Position numbers and translations under genes: made by a program. DNA of 10,442 nt from Lysobacterales bacterium UBA5700. Lineage in GTDB: Bacteria; Pseudomonadota; Gammaproteobacteria; Xanthomonadales; Xanthomonadaceae. The stretch spans positions 13,143-23,584 of the forward strand of contig DIHI01000131.1 in the NCBI GenBank assembly GCA_002420085.1. The letters run 5' to 3'. This document shows positions 1 to 8,900 of this stretch, piece by piece; positions within the stretch are counted from its first letter, which is position 1; every line of letters begins with the position of its first letter. The notes below the pieces were generated by a model that was not told the origin of the DNA, did no database searches, and saw only the letters and a list, made by a program, of their open reading frames with translations.

Positions 1-84
1 CCAGCCCTCGGCCGCAGGTCGGATTCTGCGCAACGGCCGGCGCCAGAGCCAACCGCCATCGTGATCCACTCGGGAGACATCCTC

Positions 85-594
85 ATGACGCTTTCGACCC
101 GCCACAGCCTGTGTACGACCCTGCTGTTGCTCGGTGCGGTCAGCCTTGCGGCCCCGCCGGCCATCGCCGACGACGGCACGAACCCGACCGCAACCTCGAC
201 CTACCGGCCCCTGAGTCCGGTCAGCGACTGTCTCAATCCATCCCGCGTCCGCGACTGGGCCTACGTCAACGATCGAGAAATCCTGGTCAATGCCGGCCGC
301 AAGAAGTACCGCATCCTGATGTCCTACGGCTGTCCGGGCCTGGCCTTCGGTCACTCGATCCGATTCGAACCCGGCCCTGGGGTCGGCCGGATGTGCGGCC
401 ACCTCAACGAAAACGTGATCGCCGACGCCAGCCGCTGCGATGTCGCTCGGGTCGAACTGATCGACAGCGAGACCTGGAACCGCATCCTGGAACAACCCGG
501 CGTCAGTCTGTACCGCCACAGTCATGACTCCGGCCCAGCACCCTATCTGGCCGACCGCAGCCAGAGCAGCTTCGACGTCTCGCGCAGCCGCTGA
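85..594 (+). CDS. Exported DUF6491-like protein of unknown function
   Basis: A 169-residue protein with a classical signal peptide: basic start, hydrophobic stretch at about residues 10-24, and probable cleavage after A-I-A at residue 28, so the mature protein is probably periplasmic. The mature part has four cysteines (about C49, C83, C104, C118), enough for two disulfides. The pattern 'CLNPSRVRDW', then 'AGRKKYRI', then 'IRFEPGPGVGRMCG' resembles DUF6491 proteins, a family common in Xanthomonadales whose function is unknown; this assignment is from memory of the family, not a search. The start is ATG 85 because GGGAGA at 72-77 lies 7 nt upstream; an in-frame GTG at 61 would place the ribosome site inside the gene. 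The C-terminal tail (about residues 145-169) is Ser/Arg-rich and probably disordered. It converges on rlmL with 61 bp between the stops. No clear promoter is visible in bases 1-84. Confidence 0.8.
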   Translation: MTLSTRHSLCTTLLLLGAVSLAAPPAIADDGTNPTATSTYRPLSPVSDCLNPSRVRDWAYVNDREILVNAGRKKYRILMSYGCPGLAFGHSIRFEPGPGVGRMCGHLNENVIADASRCDVARVELIDSETWNRILEQPGVSLYRHSHDSGPAPYLADRSQSSFDVSRSR

Positions 595-609
595 GCGGAC
601 CTCCGCGCG

Positions 610-647
610 GCTCGACCACGCGCCACTGCATCGGTGCGTGGTCGAGC
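610..647. terminator. Bidirectional terminator-like stem-loop between convergent genes
   Basis: A perfect 12-bp inverted repeat, GCTCGACCACGC at 610-621 and GCGTGGTCGAGC at 636-647, can extend inward by a G-T and two G-C pairs to leave a loop of about 8 nt. It sits between the stop of the exported protein (594) and the stop of rlmL (656), where a shared terminator is expected. Neither flank has a run of T, so it is not a textbook intrinsic terminator; it could also act as an RNA 3'-end stabiliser for both transcripts. Confidence 0.6.
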
Positions 648-655
648 GAGTCAGG

Positions 656-2872
656 TCAGCCGGGCATGGCTCGCAGTTCCCAGACGCGGTGGATCCTCGG
701 GTTGCGGGCGAAATCCGGATCCAGGCTGTCGGTGGAAATCTCACGGGCCTGGGCGAATGTCGCAACCGCCTGGTCGTCCAGTCGAAACCGCCGATAGTTG
801 TTGGAAAACAGCAACACCCCGCCCGGTGCCAGCCGGGCACAGGCCCGCCTGAGCAGATCGACATGCTGCGCCTGAACATCGAAATCGCCGGCCCTGGCTG
901 AATTCGAGAAGGTCGGTGGATCGCAGAAGATCAGATCGTACTGGTCACGCTCGGCCGCCAGCCAGGTCATCACATCGGCCTGGATCAGCCGATGGCGTGG
1001 ACCGGTACAGGCATTCAAGGCCAGATTGCCGGCAGCCCACTCCAGGTAGGTCGCCGACAGATCGACACTGGTGGTCGTCCGGGCACCCGCCAACGCGGCC
1101 TGCACGGTGGCCGCCCCGGTGTAGGCGAACAGATTGAGGAAACGGGTCTCCCCCGCCTGCTCACGCAGCCGTCGCCGCAAGGGCCGATGATCGAGAAACA
1201 GGCCGGTATCGAGGTAATCGAACAGATTCACCCGCAGACGGGCATCACCCTCGCGGACCACGATGAGCTCAGCTCGATGGTCCATCCGACCATATTTGCC
1301 GCCGCCCTTGGCGCGGGTGCGGGTCTTCAACGCGATCTGCGACTCCGGGAGATCGAACACCGAGCGGGCAGCCGCCAGCAGGGCGTGCAGCCGGCGTCGG
1401 CTGTCGGCCTCCGGAATGCTGCGCGGCGCCTGGTATTCCTGCACATGCAGAAACACCCGGCCGGCATCGCCGTCCTCGCGGTAGACATCAATGGCAGCGG
1501 CGTACTCCGGCAGATCGGCATCGTAGACCCGGAAACACTCGACACCCGCGCGGCTGCGCCAGCGCGCGAGCGCCCGGAGATTCTTGCGCAACCGATTTGC
1601 CACCATGGTCGCGCCTTCATCAAGGAGATGCCGACCGCTGGCGGGGTCTGCGGCCGAGCCACCGGCCGAATCGCCGGCCAAATCGCCGGCCGACCGATCG
1701 CCAGCGGTTTCCGACCGACGGCGGTCGCCGGAATCGAGCCGATCGCAGACCAGCAGGGCACACTCGATGGCGCCGTTGTGGATCGGATAGACCTTGCGCG
1801 CCCGCAGCCCGGTCGCCCGAGCCAGTTCACGATCGCCAGCCAGAATCGCGGCTCGCCAGTCAGGCAGCAGCCGCTGCACGGTCGAGCCGAGTTCCCGATA
1901 CAGACCCGGATCGGCGCTCAGCCGCCGATCGTAGGGTGGATTGCAGACCACCAGGCCGGAGCGGCAATCGACCGGCACGGTCAGATCGACGATATCGCCA
2001 CACTCACCAACGATGAATTCCGCCAGACCAGCCGCCTCGACATTGGCACGCATGGCGCGGATCGCGTGGGGATCGATGTCGCGGCCATGAAAGCAGGCTC
2101 GCAGCCGGTGTCGGCCGTGCTCGGCGGCCGCCAAAGCCTGCTGTCGCTCGCCGTGCCACAGCGCGGCATCGAAACCCTTCCACGCGGTCGGCAACCGTTC
2201 GCCATGTCGGCGCAGACCAGGCGCGATGCCCGCCGCCAGTTCGGCCGCCTCGATCAGCAGGGTGCCGGAGCCACACATCGGATCGAGCAGACAGCCACCC
2301 TCGGCATACACCCTCGGCCACCCCCCGCGCAGCAGCACGGCCGCTGCCACGGTTTCCTTCAGTGGCGCACTGCCCTGGATCGTGCGCCAGCCACGCCGAT
2401 GCAACGGCCCACCCAGATCGATGGAAAGCACCGCCCGACCCTTGCGGATCGAGAGATTGATCCGCAGATCCGGGGCCTCGGTATCGATCGAGGGTCGATC
2501 GCCGGATCGCATCCGGAACTGATCGACGATGGCATCCTTCACCCGCAGTGCCGCGTAGTGCCCATGCGTGATCGTCGGCCCGGACACCGTGGCATCGACC
2601 ACGAAACGGCTGTCGATGTCGATGTGTTCCGACCAGTCGATCGAACCGGCGCCCTCATACAGCGCATCCTGGTCCGGGCAATCGAACTCGACCAGTGGCC
2701 ACAGCGCCCGGCTGGCCAGACGCGAACCGAGCAGCACCCGATACGGCAGCCGGCTCGAACCCTCGAACGCGACCCCGGCCACCGCAGCGGCAGCGTGCTC
2801 GGCGCCCAATGCGATCACTTCATCGGCAAGCAGGTATTCGAGTCCCTTGGCGCAGGGAACGAAGAATTTCAT
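656..2872 (-). CDS. rlmL: Bifunctional 23S rRNA methyltransferase RlmL/RlmK
   Basis: A 738-residue protein (E. coli RlmL is about 700) that by homology makes two base methylations in 23S rRNA using S-adenosylmethionine: m2G2445 by the N-terminal half and m7G2069 by the C-terminal half. Order of parts: N-terminal ferredoxin-like/THUMP region (about 1-155), then the RlmL methyltransferase with 'LDPMCGSGT' (196-204) and catalytic 'NPPY' (311-314). A linker follows (about 378-425), then 'NRLRKNL' and the RlmK region with '[12 protein letters not shown]', 'FAYTGAATV' (582-590) and '[10 protein letters not shown]' (651-660). All motifs are intact. ATG 2872 has GGAG (2878-2881 on the plus strand) 5 nt upstream and aligns with the family N-terminus. 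It is the last gene of a probable operon, 31 nt after the hydrolase. The linker is unusual: Gly/Ala/Asp/Ser-rich and built on a 12-bp tandem repeat, which accounts for the extra length. Confidence 0.96.
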   Translation of the reverse strand: MKFFVPCAKGLEYLLADEVIALGAEHAAAAVAGVAFEGSSRLPYRVLLGSRLASRALWPLVEFDCPDQDALYEGAGSIDWSEHIDIDSRFVVDATVSGPTITHGHYAALRVKDAIVDQFRMRSGDRPSIDTEAPDLRINLSIRKGRAVLSIDLGGPLHRRGWRTIQGSAPLKETVAAAVLLRGGWPRVYAEGGCLLDPMCGSGTLLIEAAELAAGIAPGLRRHGERLPTAWKGFDAALWHGERQQALAAAEHGRHRLRACFHGRDIDPHAIRAMRANVEAAGLAEFIVGECGDIVDLTVPVDCRSGLVVCNPPYDRRLSADPGLYRELGSTVQRLLPDWRAAILAGDRELARATGLRARKVYPIHNGAIECALLVCDRLDSGDRRRSETAGDRSAGDLAGDSAGGSAADPASGRHLLDEGATMVANRLRKNLRALARWRSRAGVECFRVYDADLPEYAAAIDVYREDGDAGRVFLHVQEYQAPRSIPEADSRRRLHALLAAARSVFDLPESQIALKTRTRAKGGGKYGRMDHRAELIVVREGDARLRVNLFDYLDTGLFLDHRPLRRRLREQAGETRFLNLFAYTGAATVQAALAGARTTTSVDLSATYLEWAAGNLALNACTGPRHRLIQADVMTWLAAERDQYDLIFCDPPTFSNSARAGDFDVQAQHVDLLRRACARLAPGGVLLFSNNYRRFRLDDQAVATFAQAREISTDSLDPDFARNPRIHRVWELRAMPG
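1650..1697. repeat. Degenerate 12-bp tandem repeat in the rlmL linker
   Basis: About four imperfect copies of a 12-bp unit lie in register: GCGGCCGAGCCA, CCGGCCGAATCG, CCGGCCAAATCG and CCGGCCGACCGA. Because the unit is a multiple of three it keeps the rlmL frame and encodes a repeating A-G-D-x type peptide on the minus strand (about residues 390-408). It lies between the two methyltransferase modules, so copy-number change would alter only linker length. Confidence 0.7.
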
Positions 2873-2903
2873 CGCAGCTCCGGAGCGATGCCGGCAGCGC
2901 GGT

Positions 2904-3440
2904 TCAAGCCGACACCCCAGCGAGCAGCCGCTCGAACGCAGCAGCGCAGTCGTGGACGTGCTCGTTCAATCGGTGGCCATCGACAACCAGTTCCAGGCGA
3001 GCACGGCGTGGGCGTGCCCAGGCATACACGGTATCGGCAGGAATCAGCTCGTCATCCCAGCCGTGAACGATGGTGATCGGCACCTCGGCGGCAGCCAGTG
3101 CCGGCAAGGCCCCGACCTGCACCGGAGGCGCCATCAGGAACAGACCGACCACCGGAACATCCAGCGAAACCCGCCCGGAGATCCAGGCCCCCAGACTCGA
3201 CCCCGCCAGGACCAGAGGCCCGCGCCGCGCCGCCGCCTCGGCCAGCCCCTTCAGCCGTGCCAGCCGCGCCGGCACATCACCCAGCGGCCCGGCATCCCGA
3301 CGCTGATCGAGATCGGTGAAGTCCGGCCGCTCGTGGCTCCAACCCAGCCGCTCGGCAACCTCGGCCAGGGCAGTCACCTTGGTCGCATCCGGACCGCTCT
3401 CGAAACCATGCGACAGAATGCAGTGGCCACGCACCGTCAT
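2904..3440 (-). CDS. Small alpha/beta-fold hydrolase (YqiA/YcfP-like)
   Basis: A 178-residue probable cytoplasmic serine hydrolase. Visible elements: an N-terminal strand and oxyanion-type segment '[14 protein letters not shown]' (8-21), the nucleophile elbow G-S-S-L-G (80-84, Ser82), an acid in 'HGWDDELIP' (126-134) and a C-terminal His in 'DGHRL' (154-158). This is a complete catalytic triad in a compact fold without a lid, as in UPF0227 (YqiA/YcfP) and small dienelactone-hydrolase-like esterases. The substrate is unknown. ATG 3440 is chosen because the hydrolase fold begins there; the frame stays open to 3569, but that part is antisense-like peptide overlapping the MOSC gene. The start overlaps the MOSC stop in an ATGA and has only a weak GAG upstream, so translation is probably coupled. 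rlmL starts 31 nt downstream. No signal peptide is visible. Confidence 0.85.
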   Translation of the reverse strand: MTVRGHCILSHGFESGPDATKVTALAEVAERLGWSHERPDFTDLDQRRDAGPLGDVPARLARLKGLAEAAARRGPLVLAGSSLGAWISGRVSLDVPVVGLFLMAPPVQVGALPALAAAEVPITIVHGWDDELIPADTVYAWARPRRARLELVVDGHRLNEHVHDCAAAFERLLAGVSA

Positions 3441-3940
3441 TGGCTCAGCACCGTGAGTCGATCGCCCACGCGCAGCCAGCCACCCTCGATGATTCGCACA
3501 CACAGACCACCATGACCCACCATGGCATTGAAACCACCCGGACCGAGGGCAGCCTCCATCCGTGCGCACGGATCGCAGGGATCGGTGCCTTCCAGCAGGA
3601 GCGCGCCGATCCGAAACCGTCGCCCGACCAGGGCCAGCAGTGGTGTTCCCGACACCACCACATTGCGTCGCAGCAGGGCCGGCGGCACCACCGAGCGTGC
3701 CGTCAGCGCCGCGATCACCGGCAGGTGCTCCGACTGGATCAGGGTCATGCCGCGGGTGCCGCTGCCGGACGCATAGCGATCGCCACGCAGACCGGCACCC
3801 GCCACCGCTTCGACCGCCTCGACCGCGATCATCGGAACATCACGGGCCGGCCGCAGACCAATCCATTCGACTCGCCCCGGACAGGCAAACGCATCGCGCA
3901 TCGTAGTCCCACCCGGTGCTTGGTCAGAGCCAGACATCAT
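3437..3940 (-). CDS. MOSC-domain protein
   Basis: A protein of about 167 residues that is essentially one MOSC domain, the fold also found at the C-terminus of molybdenum-cofactor sulfurases and in YiiM-like molybdoenzymes. Signs: 'GLRGDRYA' (50-57), 'GMTLIQSEHL' (64-73), 'RRNVVVSG' (91-98), 'GTDPCDPCARME' (118-129) with the conserved cysteine (C122 or C125), 'LGPGGFNAMVGHGG' (132-145) and 'GGWLRVGDRL' near the end. Whether it handles sulfur, molybdenum cofactor or N-hydroxylated compounds cannot be read from sequence. Adjacent ATGs at 3940 and 3937 have a weak GAG upstream. ATG 3901 is a real alternative, since the recognisable domain begins just after it. The frame runs open to 4606, but that extension is antisense to the amidase and is rejected. 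It is the first gene of a probable three-gene operon and overlaps the hydrolase start by 4 nt (ATGA). Confidence 0.85.
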   Translation of the reverse strand: MMSGSDQAPGGTTMRDAFACPGRVEWIGLRPARDVPMIAVEAVEAVAGAGLRGDRYASGSGTRGMTLIQSEHLPVIAALTARSVVPPALLRRNVVVSGTPLLALVGRRFRIGALLLEGTDPCDPCARMEAALGPGGFNAMVGHGGLCVRIIEGGWLRVGDRLTVLSQ

Positions 3941-3966
3941 CCATCTCGCAGCAGCAATCCGACAGG

Positions 3967-3976
3967 ATGCTAGCAT
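3967..3976. promoter_or_regulatory. Palindromic extended -10 box, possible back-to-back promoters
   Basis: ATGCTAGCAT is a perfect 10-bp palindrome in the 42-bp gap between the divergent MOSC and amidase genes. On each strand it contains TGCTAGCAT, which fits the extended -10 form TG-n-TAnnnT. A start about 7 nt downstream would fall near 3983 on the plus strand (the A of the amidase ATG) and near 3960 on the minus strand, giving the MOSC gene a leader of about 20 nt. No convincing -35 box is seen on either side, as is usual for extended -10 promoters. It could instead be a small operator. Confidence 0.4.
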
Positions 3977-3982
3977 GCCGTC

Positions 3983-4561
3983 ATGCTGCCAGACCTGCCA
4001 CCGGAACCTGACATCATCATCGCGCCCCTGCCCTACGAGGTGCGCCTGCAAGCCCGCACCCGCGACAGCATCACCCGGATCGTGATCCACTGTACCGAAA
4101 CCCCCGATCTGGCCTCGGCTCGACAGTTCGGCGAACAGATCCACTACCCCTCCGGCACCGGCAACAGCGGGCATTTCTACATCGAGCGCGACGGCCGCAT
4201 CCACCGTTACGTCAGCCCCGATCGAATCGCCCACCATGTCGTTGGTGGCAATGCCGACTCGATCGGCATCGAACTGATCAACACCGGCCGCTATCCGAAC
4301 TGGCTGGACTCTCGCCATCAGGCCATGACCGAACCTTACCCGGACGCCCAGATCGCCGCCCTGATCGCCCTGCTGCATCAACTCCGGAAACAATTTCCGA
4401 ACCTGCACGAAATCGCCGGACACGAAGACCTGGACCTGCGGCTGCAACCCGCCAGCGACAATCCCGACCTGCAGGTTGCCCGCAAGCGCGACCCCGGCCC
4501 GCTGTTCCCATGGCCGCAGGTGCTGGCCGCCAGCGGACTGACCCGAGTCGGCGCCCGATAG
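3983..4561 (+). CDS. N-acetylmuramoyl-L-alanine amidase, AmpD-like (Amidase_2)
   Basis: A 192-residue zinc amidase of the family that cleaves the bond between N-acetylmuramic acid and L-alanine in peptidoglycan or its fragments. Zinc ligands are visible as H36 in 'IVIHCTE', H147 in 'IAGHED' and D170 in 'KRDPGPLF'. Likely catalytic helpers are E97 in 'SIGIELIN' and K168, matching the AmpD arrangement, and 'NSGHFYIERDG' (61-71) is the usual family strand. There is no signal peptide or lipobox, so a cytoplasmic recycling role like AmpD is likelier than an envelope lysin, although the spacing differs from E. coli AmpD. ATG 3983 is the earliest possible start, because an in-frame TAG lies at 3971-3973, and no good ribosome site precedes it; AGGA at 3964-3967 is about 15 nt away. 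The mRNA may therefore be leaderless. It is divergent from the MOSC gene and convergent with jetD. Confidence 0.9.
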   Translation: MLPDLPPEPDIIIAPLPYEVRLQARTRDSITRIVIHCTETPDLASARQFGEQIHYPSGTGNSGHFYIERDGRIHRYVSPDRIAHHVVGGNADSIGIELINTGRYPNWLDSRHQAMTEPYPDAQIAALIALLHQLRKQFPNLHEIAGHEDLDLRLQPASDNPDLQVARKRDPGPLFPWPQVLAASGLTRVGAR

Positions 4562-4632
4562 GCTGGCCGGTGCCACGCCGGTCGAGACCGACCCGTCCGG
4601 TTGCACCGCACTTCACCATCACTCGCCCGCCA

Positions 4633-4647
4633 CGGCGTGGGACGCCG
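4633..4647. terminator. Weak stem-loop in the convergent amidase/jetD gap
   Basis: CGGCGT and ACGCCG form a 6-bp GC-rich stem with a GGG loop in the 178-bp space between the convergent amidase and jetD stops. A second possible structure further right pairs GCAGGC (4666-4671) with GCCTGC (4702-4707) around an inner AGCG/CGCT pair. Neither has a T-run, so termination is suggested mainly by position. No gene is seen in 4562-4739. Confidence 0.25.
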
Positions 4648-4739
4648 GCGCGCTGATTTCGACTCGCAGGCTGAACGCCAACCGCAGCGGGTAGTCGCTC
4701 GGCCTGCAACCGGTCGTCCGGGGGCTGCTGCCAGCCGTG

Positions 4740-5954
4740 TCATGTCTGCTCATCGCCGAGGCCCGGAGCGATCAGACAGGCCACGGCGCGACTGAGCCAG
4801 GTGAATTGGATGTGTTCCTGTTCAAGCCGAACACGCGGAGCGATGCGGTCGGTGCGCAGGTCGTCGAACAGGGCGAATTCGTCGGGGGTCAGGTGGTGTG
4901 GTTCGATGCGGGTCGGTATCGGCTCCTCACCCCAGTGAACACGATGACGATGCAGGGTTTCCCGGTCCATCAGCAGGGATTGGACATGCGGCAGGTGTTG
5001 CCGCAGTCGATCGAGGATGATGAAACCGTGGCTGTCGATGTCGCCCCAGTAATGGATCGGGCACTGCGACAGCCAATCCGCGCGTGCCAGCGCGTCCCAG
5101 CCATAACCACCGCCGAAGATGACGATCGCTTGGGCGACATCCGGAAAAGCAAGGAAGTTGGTCTCGTTCTCGGTGATGAAGACACGTCGGATCGGTAACG
5201 CCAGGCGAGCGAAGCTGTCGGCATCCAGGGTGATGTCCGGCCGCCCACCACAGCCCGGCAGGATCGACAGGCCGGCATCGAGCAGGCGAAAGCGGATGCG
5301 GGTCGGTTTCTCGCGGAAACCGTAGCGACGGGCGAACAGATTGACCCCGACCGCGTCGGCAGCGATCGTTTCGGCTGGCAGCAGCAGATCCAACCATTCG
5401 GCCAGGGTGCTGCGGTGGGTTTCGATGAACTTGCTGTGGACCCCCGGAATATCCACCTGCCGAAGGTACAGACCGGACCGTGGATGGGCCATGCACCAGT
5501 GACAGACCGCCAGCAGACGCTGCCAGTGCTCGGCCAGGGCCAGGGCCTGGAGCGGTCGGCGCTCCAGCCAGGGCAGCAGGGCCGGAAGCTGTTCCCCCGT
5601 GCTGTGCCAGATTTCCCGCCAGGCGCCGCCCTCGCGGCATTTGCCGATCAGGGCCAGGGCCTGGTCGGCATGGTCGATCCACACCTGATCCGGAATCCGC
5701 TGTCGGCCCAGCACACGATGACTCAGCTCGCGCCATTCGATGCGGATGTTCGGTGTGGCGGTCAATTGTGCGACCCAGGCACGCGCCGACTCGAAGCGTT
5801 CGCTCAGTTCCGCTGCACTGGGGCCACGCAGACTCAGCCGCATCGGCCAGGCCGGCTGCTCGGCTACCAAGGCACGGGCCAGATCGCCGCGCAGCCAGCG
5901 CCGTTCGAGTTGGGCACGGAGATCGGCCGGGGTGGTCCAAGCGGGTGCCATCAT
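4740..5954 (-). CDS. jetD: Wadjet nuclease subunit JetD (DUF3322-DUF2220)
   Basis: A 404-residue protein matching JetD, the DNA-cleaving subunit of Wadjet. The N-terminal DUF3322 part (about 1-190) opens with the typical '[19 protein letters not shown]' (6-24) and carries '[14 protein letters not shown]' (165-178), a JetD hallmark. The C-terminal DUF2220 part (about 200-395) is a Toprim fold related to topoisomerase VI subunit A and Spo11: '[14 protein letters not shown]' (258-271) supplies the conserved glutamate, and 'GDIDSHGF' (304-311) the D-x-D metal ligands (D305, D307). The nuclease centre therefore looks complete. By established work, JetD binds the JetABC SMC complex and cuts circular DNA that has been fully extruded. 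ATG 5954 overlaps the jetC stop (ATGA) and has no good Shine-Dalgarno sequence, implying translational coupling; ATG 5951 is an equivalent alternative. Length and domain order are normal for the family. Confidence 0.93.
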   Translation of the reverse strand: MMAPAWTTPADLRAQLERRWLRGDLARALVAEQPAWPMRLSLRGPSAAELSERFESARAWVAQLTATPNIRIEWRELSHRVLGRQRIPDQVWIDHADQALALIGKCREGGAWREIWHSTGEQLPALLPWLERRPLQALALAEHWQRLLAVCHWCMAHPRSGLYLRQVDIPGVHSKFIETHRSTLAEWLDLLLPAETIAADAVGVNLFARRYGFREKPTRIRFRLLDAGLSILPGCGGRPDITLDADSFARLALPIRRVFITENETNFLAFPDVAQAIVIFGGGYGWDALARADWLSQCPIHYWGDIDSHGFIILDRLRQHLPHVQSLLMDRETLHRHRVHWGEEPIPTRIEPHHLTPDEFALFDDLRTDRIAPRVRLEQEHIQFTWLSRAVACLIAPGLGDEQT

Positions 5955-8900
5955 GGGTGGGTGATGGTCGCCTGTCGATCCGCCTGCGCACGATCGAACT
6001 CCGGCCGGGCCGGGGCATCGGCGATGGCGGCGGGATCACTGCCCCCGGCTTTCCGGGCACGGTAATCCTCGATGCTCAGACCGCGCAGGCGCGAGTCCTT
6101 GCCGCCCTCGTTGTGGACGAAGCCGACACTGGCGACGAACGGTTCGATGATGTGGATCTTCTGCAAGGGAGTGACGATCAGCAGTTGCAGGTTGAGTTGA
6201 CGGAACAGGGTCAGACCGTAGTGGGCCGATTCGTCCGAACCGCGCCCGAAGGCTTCGTCGATCACCACGAAGCGGAACGAACGCGAGCGCACGGCCCCCC
6301 ACTCCAGGCCGAACTGGTAGGCCAGGCTGGCGGCGAGGATGGTGTAGGCGAGCTTCTCCTTCTGGCCACCGGACTTGCCGCCGGAATCGGAATAATGCTC
6401 GTGTTCGACATCGTCTACGTGCCAACGTTCACTGGCCGAGAACAGGAAGCCGTTGCGCACGTCGGTGACCTTGTCGGTCCAGCGGCGATCCTGTTCCGAC
6501 AGCCCCTCGCGACCGCGAAAGCGATCGATGATCCCCTTGACCTGGAGAAACTTCGCTTCGGAATACTGGCCGTCGTCGCTGCCGGCAAGCGTGTCATCGG
6601 TGCAGGCACGCAACGCCTGCTGAAAATCGCGGATCTCGGCATCCGGGCTGGGCTGTGATACCAGCACGATGTAGCGGCCGGGGTTGTAATCGATCGCGGC
6701 CAGCGAGTGATTGATTCGCTCGATCCGCTCGCGGATGGTTTCGCGCTCGCGCGCGAGTTGTGCATTGAAGTTGGCGATTTCGTTGATGGTATTGACGTTG
6801 AGCAGTTCCTTGAAGCGCTCCTCGAAGCGCGGCAAGTCGTCGCGATGCAATTGTTCGAGTTGCTTGCGGTATTCATTGGCGGCGGCCAGGCTGGCGTCGA
6901 TCTCGGCCGCTTCCAGCTTGAATTCCTCGCGGTAGGCCGACATCGCCTTGATGATCCGTTCGGCCAGCCGCTCCAGGCGCCTGCCCTCACCATCGATGCG
7001 ATCCTGCAACCAGCGCCGGAACTCCTGTTCGCGGTTGTCGCAGGATTCGACCGAAAGCTGATGCACGGCCAGGGCTTCCTCGCGCAGGCCATCCAGGCGG
7101 ACGGTCAGGTGCGCATCGACCGGGGCGCCATCCCAGATGGCCTGAGTCTGTTCGCGCAGTGCCTGGGCATCGCTGCGCTTCTGCTCAGTCTTGCTGCGCT
7201 GGTCGCGGGCGCCATCCTTGCCGTCGAGTTGCTGGTCGAGATCGGCAACCACACGCTTGGCCGCATCGAGCCGCTGACCGATCTCCTTGAGCGCGTCGGA
7301 GGCACGTTCGAGGCGTTCCCGCTCCTCGCTCAGGGCGGCGACTTCATGGGCGATGTGCTGCCAGTCGAGTTCGTCGTAGCGATCGAACTCCTCCAGACGG
7401 GTGAGCACGTCACGCACCGATTGGGCCTGTTCGCGGGCGCGCTTCAACTCGGCCAACCGGCCGGCGATCGCCGCCAGATGGGTCTCGATCTGCTCGCGCT
7501 GCCCCTCCAGGGCGCGGATCTTCTCGCCATTGCTCCAGCCGAGCACATAGCGACTGCGGTCGTCGATCGCGTGGCGATCGTCTTTCTCGTGCCGGCCACC
7601 GACCTCCTTGATCTGGCCGGCGGCGGTGATCGCCCGGCTCTCGCGGCGGAACTGATCGAGGTCCGCACAGCAGGCGAAATCGAAGCGCTTGCGCACTTCC
7701 CGATCGAGCCAGTCATGGAACGGCGAGTCCGGCTTGATCGCCAGTTTGCGCACCAGTGAATCGCGATGCAGGGCGATGTCCGGCGCCGAGTGCGACGGGC
7801 GGACATGGAAGTACACCAGCCGACCCCGGATGTGCTGATCGTTGACCCATTGACTGACCGACCGATAGTGCTGATCGGGAACCAGCATCGACAGCGCGAA
7901 CCCGCGCAGCAGGCGCTCGGCGGCACCGGTCCACTCGCGCTGGTCGTCGCGAACCTGAATCAGTTCGCCGGCAAACGGCATGTCGTCCTCGGCGATGGTC
8001 AGCGCCTGGCACAGCGCTTCCCGGATGCGCACCTGGGCGGCATCGATATTGCTCCTGCGTCGCTTCAGGCTATCGATCTCCTCCTGCAAGCTGGCATGAC
8101 TCGCGCGTTGGGTGCGGAACTCGAACTCCTGCTCGCGCTCCAGGTTGCCGAGTTCAGTGATCCGCCCCCGCTGATGCTCGGCCTGGGCAGCGATCGTCCG
8201 GCGCTGGGCCAGGAATGCCACCTCGTCATCCGGTCGCGGCTCGCCGATGCAGGCCAGCAGTTCGGCGTGACGATCGGCCTTGCTCTGGCGGCGCTGGCGC
8301 TCCTGATCGAGCCGGCCAATCTCGCTCGCCAACTGCTCCAGGCGATCGCCGCCGTTGTCGCGCAGGGCGCGTTCGAGATCGGCGATCACGCGACGGCCGT
8401 CGTCGCGCTCGCGTCGCAAGCGCTCGACCTGGGCATTCTGACGTTCCCACTCGTGTGCCAGGATGTCCAAACGGCGATCGAGCAGCTCGCACTTCAGGCG
8501 AGCGAAGTACGGCCGCAAGGCATCCCGACAGGCGCGCCAGCCGTCGATCGCATCGGCCAGTTCCTGGTGTCGCTGGCAGTCTTCGACCAGCGGTGTGAGC
8601 AGGCCGACCTGCCGCTTGGCGCGAACCACCGCCTGATGCGCGCGATCAAGATCGTCGAAATGACGGATCAACGCATCGATGCGCTCGCGGGCATCGAACG
8701 GCTCCAGCATGTGATTGCGCACGAAATCGGTGAGGTTGCCGACCGACTTCATCGAAACCGTCTGGTGAAACAGTTCCAGCGCCTGCTCGTGATTGATGCC
8801 GAGCCGCCGCCGCAGCCAGGCGCCATAGGGTGGAAAACTGTCGAACAGCTCGCAACCGCCAGCCCGCAGTTTTCGTCGCAATGCGGTGATATCGCCACCG

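Noticed and set aside
1..64. Possible C-terminal tail of an upstream gene ending at TGA 62-64
   Set aside because: One frame is open from base 2 with moderately high third-position GC, but about 20 codons without any recognisable motif are not enough to call a gene.
992..3076. A 694-codon plus-strand open frame across rlmL
   Set aside because: It is antisense to rlmL, whose protein matches a known family along its entire length. The plus-strand translation is rich in Arg, Gln and Pro without domains, as expected from the complement of a high-GC gene.
3941..4606. Upstream extension of the MOSC frame to give a 389-residue protein
   Set aside because: The extra N-terminal half is entirely antisense to the amidase, whose zinc ligands and motifs are clear. 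The MOSC domain needs only the part from about 3940.
4562..4739. A possible small gene in the gap between the amidase and jetD
   Set aside because: The plus-strand frame at 4601-4795 runs into jetD antisense, is Arg-rich, and lacks a ribosome site and family signs.
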